A DNA stretch of 64,000 nt. Source: Immersiella caudata. Lineage: Eukaryota > Ascomycota > Sordariomycetes > Sordariales > Lasiosphaeriaceae. The notes under the pieces are model-generated. The model saw nothing but the letters and a program-made list of their open reading frames with translations. It was not told the origin of the DNA and searched no databases. Positions 56,451 to 64,000 of the stretch are shown here, in pieces (position 1 is the stretch's first letter; each line of letters starts with the position of its first letter). The stretch spans positions 3,658,001 to 3,722,000 of the forward strand of contig JAULSU010000001.1 of NCBI GenBank assembly GCA_030512335.1, read 5' to 3'. The position numbers and the translations under genes are program-made.

Positions 56451-59266
56451 ATGTCCGCCGCATCGCCAACGCCAATGGGCGCAGGGAGCCATTTCACGTC
56501 GATGGGACGTAGGACGTCCGCGCGACAGGCTCTCCGCCGCCCGACCTCGAGACAGCAACTCAGCCGTAGCGAGTCGAACCAAATCGGGGGCACAGCACCT
56601 GCCATGACCGGAGCCGCAGGGAAGGATTCAAAATCCCAATCGCAACAATACTCGACCCTCAACGACAGCTCGGACGACGAGATGCCGGTACCAATGAAGC
56701 TCAGTGCTCTGACGAAAGCACTCCTCAACGATGGCCATGCCTCCGAACCATCCTCCAGCGCAGCGCCGGTGGCCGGGGACCGCCCATCCTCCCCACCGGC
56801 CAGGCCAGCGTCGCGAGTCATGACTAGAAGGAATGCCCTCGCAACCTCGACCTCTTCTCTTCCTGACGATAAGGAGTCGAGGAGAGAGAGCCTTAGACAG
56901 CGCGAGACTAGGCGTCATGCGCGAGCTGGAAGCACGCAGCTTCCATCATCACGACCATCCTCCCCTGTGCGCAGCCGCGAGCCCAGTCCAGCACCGCCTC
57001 GGAAGAGGGTAGTTCGGCTGAGTACCACGACCCCAGCCAATGGAGGCCTGCAGGGGAGTCTCCAGGGTGGGTTCCAGAACGGCTTGCGCAGGTCGCTGTC
57101 CTCCTCAACACAAGCAAAGCGCACAGAGATTAGGGAGCTCCCCCCTCCCGAGGAAAAGAAGGTCGTGCCAGCTCCGGTGCAACCCGAGCAGCAGCAGCGG
57201 GAGCAAGAAATTCCAGTCGATGTGAACACTCCGGTGGTCCCTGTTAGGACTGTCCGGATTGCTGTTGGGTCGTCGGGAAATAGGGGGAGGTCTGGAGGCT
57301 CGTCCGGTGTCTCATCCAAGCGTTCAGCTGGGCAGGACGATCACGACATGCCCGAAGACCCAGCAACCGTTGGGCGGCCCACCGTCGTCGCGCCTCAGAG
57401 CTCGATGCGTGTCAAGAGAATTGGAAATGCACCCGGGAGTTTCCTCAGCGGGCCAGCTCGCCGGGGCCGCCGGAGACAGAGCGAAGAGGATGCGGAAGGA
57501 CAGGGTGATGGCGAGGGAATGGGATCAAGCCAAGAGCCCGAGAGCCAGCAGCAACGGTTTATGGAACCTGCCCTTGGCGAGCAACCGGCGTCGTCTTTCC
57601 TCGCATCCAGTTACCGAGATTTCGCCGCTTCGGGGAGTCCCGTCAGTGCCAGAGACTCGGGTAGGGCAGCCATTCGCAAACAAGCGTCGAGTGCAGATAT
57701 TCCATCGTCCCGACCAAAGGAGTCTGACAACCACATGGGGTTAGACTTCAAGATCCCGGCGCCGTCTCTTGAACTTCCCTCCACTCACGATCAGGAGAAT
57801 GAGATACAAGCTTCGTTTCGACGATCGAAGCCGGCCGCAGACATCATGGTGGACAAGGAGCTCGTGAAGCCCATCCAGCCGCTTCACGTTGATATTGGAC
57901 AGCCACGTCAACCCTCTCCCGAGCGAAAAGCGCTAGCGCCCAAGAACCAGAACACTCCTCACCGACCAGCGCCTCCGCCGCCACCAAAAATGTCGGTTGT
58001 GGAGACAGCCACGGCGGCTGCTGGTGCGTCGGCGACTGGTCAGGCCAGCAAGAAGCGCCAAGTTCTCCTCAGAGTCAACACCAAAACATACACCAGGATC
58101 GACTGCATCGGACGTGGTGGATCCGGCAAGGTGTATCGTGTATCCGCTGAAAATGGCAAGATGCTTGCTCTCAAGCGTGTGTCTCTCGAGAGCGCAGACG
58201 AAAACACCGTGAAGGGCTTCAAGGGTGAAATTGACCTGCTGAAGCGACTTGCGGGAATCGACCGCGTCATCCAGCTCATCGACCATGAGCTCAACATTGA
58301 AAAACAGATGCTCAGTGTGGTAAGTCACAACGCTAGCGATTTATCTCGTACCGAACGCTAACATTTGGCTAGCTTATGGAAGTCGGAGAATTGGATTTCA
58401 ACACACTGCTCAAGAGCCGGCAGAGCACCCCTGAGGGTGCCCGGCTCGACCCCGTCTTTATCAGGTACTACTGGAAGGAGATGCTTGAATGCGTCCAAGC
58501 CGTGCACGCGCGGGACGTGGTGCACAGCGATCTCAAGCCGGCCAACTTTGTACTCGTGCAGGGACGGCTGAAGCTCATCGACTTCGGTATCGCCAATGCC
58601 ATTCAGACCGAGATGACGGTCAACGTCCATCGCGAGACGCAGATTGGCACGCCAAACTACATGTCCCCTGAATCCCTGATGGACTCCAACCAGTATGCCT
58701 TCACGTCGGCGCATAACGGAAAGTTCTGCATTCCCCCTCCCTTGCAGCACAAGGGCCAGCCCAAGATCATGAAGCTCGGCAAGCCAAGTGACGTTTGGAG
58801 TCTGGGATGCATTCTGTATCAGATGGTGTACGGTCTTCCCCCTTTCGGCAAGATTGCCAATCAAATGTCGAGATGCCAGGCGATTATCAACTGGGCCTAC
58901 CAAGTCGACTTTCCTGACACCACCGAGGACGGAAGCCGAGTTCCCCCCAGCCTCATCCGCACAATGCGGAGGTGTCTGAACCGAGAGCAAAAGGAGCGTC
59001 CCACCTGTGACGAGCTGCTCGCTGATACCGACCCATTCTTGTATCCTCAAGAGTTTGACCCCGCTGTCTATGCGGCAGCTGAGCATGGCAAGGTTCTACC
59101 TGTTACTGAAGAACTGTTGTCGAGAATCATTCAGAGCGTCGTGCAACGCTGTCGAGAGAGGCTTCCCACTGAGGGTGAAGCTGTATCTACATGGCCCGGA
59201 GCATACTGGGCGAGCGTGAAAAAGGCCGTCACTGGCGTCAATAACGTTGGCCCTGAGAGGAGGTAG
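56451..59266 (+). CDS. mps1: Mps1/TTK-family protein kinase
   Basis: Exon 1 56451-58319, 53-nt intron (GTAAGT ... CGCTAAC ... GGCTAG, phase 0), exon 2 58373-59266; 920 aa. The first ~540 residues are disordered, Ser/Pro/Arg/Gln-rich. The kinase domain (about aa 545-845) has the glycine loop IGRGGSGKVYRV, LALKRV with the ATP-binding Lys, and the catalytic loop VHSDLKPANF. It also has DFGIA, the activation segment GTPNYMSPE and DVWSLGCILY. The HSD variant of HRD with DLKPANF is typical of Mps1. Mps1 drives the spindle assembly checkpoint and, in yeast, spindle pole duplication. A long N-terminal regulatory region is normal for the family. Confidence 0.92.
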
Positions 59267-59978
59267 CACTCACTGTTGGACAAATTTTTGTATAAAGAGG
59301 AGGAAATCTGTTGTATAAATCCTGGACGAGCCAAAGCTGGAGTGATTTCCTTTCCCGGGTTCGGAAAATAATCCGGGCTCTGGGCTTCGGTCTCGTCCAG
59401 AGGTGTTTGGGGAGGTTTCTTGTTTTCTTCACGAACGTTACGATGAAAAGGCACTTGGGTACGGATCACACCACACCCAGACAGTTTTTGGCGAGGCGTT
59501 TTATTTTTCCCTCTTGTTTCTATATCCTATCATGGCCACTGTTGGCTAGAAGATTCGTGGCTTCGTTGCCAGATTGGTTGTAATAGCTTGTCAACACCAC
59601 ATCAGCATGCCGAGTATGGACATATTGGCATGCTGTAGCGAAGGAACTGCAAGTATATTGTTGGAGTTTATCAGATGTTGGTTCCTAGAAGTTCGTAATA
59701 TACCACTCTCGCTTTCCAGATATCTTGTCTCTGGCTTTTCCTGTCAACCTTGAATTTCCCACGTCTAAGCATCGAGAGGCAACAGTGATCAACTCTGATG
59801 TACAATGCAAGTAAATATGGTACATGTATAGCTTGTCAACTCCAATCTTACATCTGCCACGAATTAGGGCGTTGGCAAACCGCGATCTTCCATACAGAGC
59901 GGCATCCTGTGCAATCCATCCGCCAGTCTTCCAATCCACCTTGTCTTCAATGTCCTATCCCGCCCAGCTCGCCCATCT
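59267..59978. other. intergenic between convergent genes
   Basis: 3' regions of the Mps1 and bL21m genes. No supported feature. Confidence 0.5.
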
Positions 59979-60656
59979 TCAAGCCTGCTCCACCTCCACA
60001 ACATCCTTGCAAATCTTGACCTCGCTGATCCTCAGCATCGTGTACATGTGCTTGCTGAACTTGTGCACCACCCTCCGATTCCGCCTCTTCGTCTTCTCTT
60101 TGACCCGCATCGGCTCCGTTTCCGACCCCGTCACGATGGCCCGGCACTCAAAGAGCCGCTCGTCCACCCACGGCTCCCCCTTGAGCGTGTAGTCTCTGCT
60201 ACCCACTGTGCTGGCGCGGTTCAGTCGGAGCACGTCGCCGGGTTCGACGCCGCGCATGCGGAAAGGCAGGCGGATCGAGTCGCCTTCTGTTACGAGGTAG
60301 GGGCGGCCGTGGATGTGCACGGAGAGGTAGTGGCCTGGTTGGGAGGCGAGAAGAGGGAGGAGGGTGCGGACGGAGGGATTGAGAGGGCCAGTTGGAGGGG
60401 GGGTGGTCGGGCCGGTGGGAACGCGTGGCCGGGGAGGGTTCGGAAGGATTTTCTTTGGGGGGGCCATTTTTCCGTAGTCGCGGCGCGGTTTGGACGGGGG
60501 TGCAGGAGGGAGGGAGGAGGCCATGGTAGGTTCGATGTGGGCGGCGGTTTGGTTGAAGAGGCGGGTTTGGAGCTGGAGGGTGCATGGCCGCATGCTTGAT
60601 GCTGTTGCTGCGGGAGCGCGCAGCTCCAGGACGGAGCAGAGGAGGGCGCGGCTCAT
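59979..60656 (-). CDS. mitochondrial large-subunit ribosomal protein bL21m
   Basis: Single exon, 225 aa. An Arg/Ala-rich start without acidic residues (MSRALLCSVLELRAPAATAS) fits a mitochondrial presequence. The L21 domain lies in the C-terminal half: GHYLSVHIHGRPYLVTEGDS, MRGVEPGDVLRLNRASTVGS and PWVDERLFECRAIVTGSETE. The end is basic (KTKRRNRRVVHKFSKHMYTM), the rRNA-contact tail of L21. It corresponds to yeast MrpL49. A proline-rich linker separates presequence and domain. Confidence 0.9.
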   Translation of the reverse strand: MSRALLCSVLELRAPAATASSMRPCTLQLQTRLFNQTAAHIEPTMASSLPPAPPSKPRRDYGKMAPPKKILPNPPRPRVPTGPTTPPPTGPLNPSVRTLLPLLASQPGHYLSVHIHGRPYLVTEGDSIRLPFRMRGVEPGDVLRLNRASTVGSRDYTLKGEPWVDERLFECRAIVTGSETEPMRVKEKTKRRNRRVVHKFSKHMYTMLRISEVKICKDVVEVEQA

Positions 60657-60935
60657 GGTGAGGGTGGTGATGAAAACGCTGTGGTGGTGGGATTGGTTGG
60701 TTGGGTGGACGGCGCCGCGATCCGGCTGTTGTCGTCGTCGAGCTGGCGTCGCAGGAAATTTTGGAAAGCTGAGGTGAGGTCGGCAAGAAAATAGAGTGGG
60801 GCGATTGGCGCAGGGGTCTCACCTCGGTGAGACCCAGGTGACAGCAACCAGCCCGGCGGCCCCATTCGTGCTCAAACCCTTAGTCAACCCACATCCGCGC
60901 ATCATGAGGAAATCCAATTAAAGTTCCATCAGCCG
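60657..60935. promoter_or_regulatory. short divergent promoter, bL21m / APH-like
   Basis: 279 bp between opposite start codons; it must hold both promoters and leaders. A CACCTCGGTGAGACC near 60820 includes a small inverted repeat (TCTCACC/GGTGAGA). Confidence 0.4.
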
Positions 60936-61827
60936 ATGGACAGTTTCCCACCAACGGCTGAACAAATTGAAGAAGGCCTTTTTCAGGCCTTCATCGACTC
61001 GATCAACCCAAATGATATATGCAAGTTAGCTTCCCGGCACAATTCGTCCAAGACCTGCCGGATATTTCGAGATCCTGTGAATGGGAGCTACGACGTTAGT
61101 TACTTCGTCGAGTTTGAGGACGGCACCAAGTGGGTTGTGAGGATTCCATTGGAACCCTACATCTGCAATGTCTGGGACAAAGTCCAGAGCGAAGTTGCTA
61201 CTGTCCGGTGAGTTGGTTTTAGTATCCTTGCCCTCGGACCGGCTCTAACCAAGCAATAGCTACCTCCAAACCAATACAACGATACCAGTACCCTATATCC
61301 ACGCCTTCGGTCGCGGTGGGGCCGTCGGCGAGAAGAACCCTACTGGCCATGCATACATTATCCAGAGCTATATCCCCGGCCAGTCGCTAGATATCTTTGC
61401 TTTTAGGTGGATGGATACAACACAAAAGCAAAACTTCTACTCACAGCTTGTTGACATCTTCGCTCAATTACGTCAGCAAGAACTCCCTTCTGCCGGCTCC
61501 TTGATGCCAGACCCAGAGGGCGGGACGATTCCTCTTGTCGGTCCGACCCTCTCTATACAGCTACACGAGCTGCAACTACGAAACTGCGAATTCTCCATCC
61601 AGCCAGCCAGGTTCGCTTCCGCCACCAACTTTGCCTCCCATCAATACTGCCTACTACATGAGAATTATAAGCTCCCTACCTACAAGCTATCCCGAAAGGA
61701 AGCAGGGCTCGAGATATTCGGACTGCAGAACCTGAAGACGAGACTATCTGGCTATATCGACGATCGCCTTCCCTTTGTGCTAACTCATACCGATCTTCAT
61801 CCTTCCAATATCATAGTTTGCCAGTGA
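60936..61827 (+). CDS. aminoglycoside phosphotransferase-like kinase fold, C-terminally truncated
   Basis: Exon 1 60936-61207 and exon 2 61260-61827 with a 52-nt intron (GTGAGT ... CTAACC ... AATAG, phase 2); 279 aa. It shows the N-lobe of fungal APH-family proteins: CRIFRDPVNGSYDVSYFVEF, WVVRIPLE, then VPYIHAFGRG and GHAYIIQSYIPGQSL. The catalytic loop is LTHTDLHPSNIIV (Brenner motif HxDxxxxN). The gene stops right after it, so the metal-binding IDWE-type motif and C-terminal helices expected ~20 residues later are missing. A possible further 48-nt intron (GTGAGA ... GCTAAAC ... CTCCAG, 61824-61871) would only change the end to CHASFPE at 61890. It is probably inactive as a kinase. Confidence 0.75.
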
Positions 61828-61985
61828 GAAACGATGATGGTCTAGCTAAACCGGCCCCTTTCTCCCTCCAGCGCGTCCTTCCCGGAATAATGTTGTGTTA
61901 CCCGCTGCCAAGCAGAACGATACATTCATGAAGCAGAGGATGCCAGATGGCGGACAGTTAAGCGCAAGCAAGCTGCGTCGCAATC

Positions 61986-62028
61986 CGCCGCCGCCGCCGC
62001 CGCTCCTGCTGCTGCTGCTGCTGCTCCT
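61986..62028. repeat. compound triplet repeat (CCG)n-(CTG)n
   Basis: About six CCG units then CTCCTG and six CTG units, ending CTGCTCCTC. Confidence 0.9.
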
Positions 62029-62149
62029 CTATACCATCCCATCACTTTGACGCTTTACAGGGACTATTTACTTCCCCTTGCCTTTTCATTCTCAGCCAAC
62101 AAGGGTTATGGGGGTATCATCTCTATCTATATGTTCTAGCCTATCTATG

Positions 62150-62150
<1 letters not shown>

Positions 62151-62208
<58 letters not shown>
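62151..62208. repeat. (CT)29 microsatellite
   Basis: Perfect CT dinucleotide run of 58 bases. Confidence 0.95.
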
Positions 62209-62210
<2 letters not shown>

Positions 62211-62244
62211 GCCAGCCGACCATTTCTCATGATCGAAAGGGCTT

Positions 62245-64000
62245 CTAACCCTTCCTCTCAACCTCCAACGATCCCCGGCAGGCCCATTGCTCATCCGTAC
62301 CCACCTCGGCTTTTAAGCTGCTTACACTCGTCTGGCAAGTGATCATCTTGATGAATTTCTTTGTCCGGCTCTTTGTCCGGCTCTTTGTCGCGTTGGGAGG
62401 GTACAGGCCGCGTGCCTCATCCGTGCGGAATGGCTGATTGGAAGATGATTTCTGATCAGGCCGGCTGCGAGGGGTCGATGCTGGGGCAGTGCTGTAGTCA
62501 GATCGATCGCGACTTGCGGAGCTGCTGCGGCGAGGAATGGTTGGGAGTTGGACCCGGCTAGAGCGTGCGGGTGTTGCCTGTTCGCGGGATGACGACGACG
62601 CCTGCGCTCGAGAGACACCCGACTTGGTCTGGGAGGTCGCTCGGGTTGCGGACGATGCCTGTGTTTGAGACATGGTCGAAGTCGGTGTTCGTGACGAGGC
62701 CTGAGCACGGGAAGCGGTGCTTGAGGAGCTCGGGGTTTGTTGCACAGCTGGGACTCCTCGCAAAGCCTGCTGTCGCTCATATCGGCGGCGGAATGGCTTG
62801 GGGCTGAAAGGATCCAATGGGCCCGGGGCATCCTCATCATCCGTTGGCGTACGATCCACACCCTTCCTCTTGTCAACCCGGCGAGGAGTTGTCGGCGGAT
62901 TTCGCGGGGATGGCGCTCGTGCGCTGCTCCCAGCTCGCCCGAAGCCAGTTGTGTGCAGCTTCTTCACGGGGCTGACGGGAAGCGGCGTGCGCCCAAGGCC
63001 ATCGGCACTGGAGACTGGTGAGACGACGTATTCCTCGGTGGCTGGCTTGGAGGCGGCCTTTTTGGATTTCACAGTCCCGCTCCGAAGAATAGGTCGCATG
63101 ACCGCTGGGTCGAGCTCGGCGCCAGAGGGCATATAATTGGCGTAGTTGCGGTGAATATTCAGCGGCTCGACCATCAGCGACGCCCGGGGAGGTGAGCGAC
63201 TTGGCTGGGAAGAAGCGGAGCTTTGTCCTCGGGTTGGCTGAGCGGTCGCTGGAGTAGGCGCTGGAGTCTCTCTTGTAGGGACAGGCTTTCTCGCAGATAT
63301 GCTCCGGTAGCTTGAAGGGGGGTCAGCACGCAGGGCAGAACTCGCCCGCGGCGGTGGTGGTTGAGGGATATTGCGCCTCAACGTCGACACAGCCCTAACT
63401 TGAGATGCGGGAGCCCGGACACGTGGGTCTCGAGTAGTCGGTGCTCGGGTGCTTGCGGGCGGCAGCGGGCTCGGCTTCCTCCCACGGATGGAACCCGCTT
63501 CGGACCTGACATCATTAACATTCTCGACCAGCCCCGGCTTATACCGAACGTCGCCATACCGCCGAAGCTGGGCATCGGGACACGTGTTTGGATTCGCGAG
63601 TCGCAACCCGCTCCCCCTGAGCCTTGCCTCCTCCCTCTCCTCTGCGGCTAGAGCTTCGGCCATTCGCTGAGAGGCTGCAAGGGAGCCAGCAGCATTCGCC
63701 GCCAGCAACGCACCTTGACGCGCTCGCTCGTACACCTCAAGGAGGGCGTCCTCCTCTTGGATCGTGGCAGGTTGTCGCCTAGCGGCCGCTTTCGGAGTCG
63801 CATGCTTGCTGAGATGAGGCGAGCTGAACTCAAAGCTCGTGCTGGTAGCCAGAGGCCATGGATCCCTCGCCTTTTGCGAGCTGGAAACTACAGGCGTGAA
63901 GCCTGTAGTGCCTCTCGCCGTTTGCTGAAGCACGCGGATGTAATTTCTGCTACCTACAAGATCTTTAGCCCCAAGCCTTTTTTCTCGCTCTCCGCGCCTA
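62245..64000 (-). CDS. partial disordered hypothetical protein running off the right edge
   Basis: The frame is open from the right window edge to a stop at 62245. There is no ATG in its first part, and the residues REKRLGAKDLVGSRNYIRVL precede LQQTARGTTGFTPVV, so the true start lies beyond 64000. At least 585 aa are encoded here. An Ala/Glu-rich helix (DALLEVYERARQGALLAANA then MAEALAAEEREEARLRG) is the only ordered-looking part; the rest is Ser/Pro/Arg/Thr-rich. Repeats of SRAQASS and KSRT occur near the C-terminus. Cytoskeletal or signalling adaptor roles are possible for such proteins, but nothing is specific. Confidence 0.65.
   Translation of the reverse strand, partial: RRGEREKRLGAKDLVGSRNYIRVLQQTARGTTGFTPVVSSSQKARDPWPLATSTSFEFSSPHLSKHATPKAAARRQPATIQEEDALLEVYERARQGALLAANAAGSLAASQRMAEALAAEEREEARLRGSGLRLANPNTCPDAQLRRYGDVRYKPGLVENVNDVRSEAGSIRGRKPSPLPPASTRAPTTRDPRVRAPASQVRAVSTLRRNIPQPPPPRASSALRADPPSSYRSISARKPVPTRETPAPTPATAQPTRGQSSASSQPSRSPPRASLMVEPLNIHRNYANYMPSGAELDPAVMRPILRSGTVKSKKAASKPATEEYVVSPVSSADGLGRTPLPVSPVKKLHTTGFGRAGSSARAPSPRNPPTTPRRVDKRKGVDRTPTDDEDAPGPLDPFSPKPFRRRYERQQALRGVPAVQQTPSSSSTASRAQASSRTPTSTMSQTQASSATRATSQTKSGVSRAQASSSSREQATPARSSRVQLPTIPRRSSSASRDRSDYSTAPASTPRSRPDQKSSSNQPFRTDEARGLYPPNATKSRTKSRTKKFIKMITCQTSVSSLKAEVGTDEQWACRGSLEVERKG

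Larger units (their letters stand above)
61828..62244. other. intergenic with microsatellites
   Basis: Spacer between the APH-like and right-edge genes, dominated by the triplet and CT repeats listed separately. Confidence 0.6.

Noticed and set aside
1..64000. CRISPR array, bacterial operon or phage features
   Set aside because: Spliceosomal introns throughout and eukaryote-only protein families; no regularly spaced repeats.

Overview
The window is nuclear DNA of a filamentous ascomycete (Pezizomycotina, probably Sordariomycetes; the class is inference). Genes carry short 48-135 nt GT-AG introns with CTRAC-like branch sites and recognisable fungal proteins: WSC, NsdD-like GATA, RBR ligases, SPT2, NSA2, Mps1 and a mitoribosomal L21. 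Exon models were built by hand from splice signals and reading frame.

Left part (1-12.3 kb): a partial unknown ORF off the left edge, an NsdD-like GATA factor, a small secreted cysteine protein, a short-chain dehydrogenase/reductase, a complete cytochrome P450 and a C2H2 zinc-finger regulator. Between 12.3 and 33.8 kb the window is gene-poor. It holds only a four-WSC-domain secreted protein broken by two amber codons, a doubtful Ser/Met/Lys-rich gene with an apparent frameshift, and an intact Esc1/UrdA-like bHLH factor. Two related tRNA-like (SINE-like) segments lie at 20.2 and 21.8 kb.

Accessory middle (33.7-46.1 kb): an N-terminally truncated CYP61 (ERG5, sterol C-22 desaturase) copy frameshifted by a 14-bp unit repeated three times; a four-TM protein and a secreted cyanovirin-N-homology (CVNH) protein that share a near-identical ~130-nt intron (an introner-like pair); an ankyrin protein with an unusual amphipathic Lys/Trp-rich tail; a flavin monooxygenase; a RING/IBR-like protein without RING2; and a broken gene with a TAA and a frameshift.

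Right part (46.5-64 kb) is denser and mostly conserved housekeeping: peroxisomal PXMP4 with a GC-AG intron, a small membrane protein, a complete RBR ligase, NSA2 (60S biogenesis), SPT2 (histone chaperone), ribosomal P2, Mps1 kinase and mitochondrial bL21m. After these come a kinase-fold APH-like protein cut off just after its catalytic loop and a disordered protein running off the right edge.

The best candidates for something new are the duplicated intron in two unrelated genes 2 kb apart, the 14-bp expansion inside the CYP61 copy, and the amphipathic-helix array of the ankyrin protein. Several genes between 18 and 46 kb look broken; either real decay or assembly indels could explain this, and the sequence alone cannot decide.
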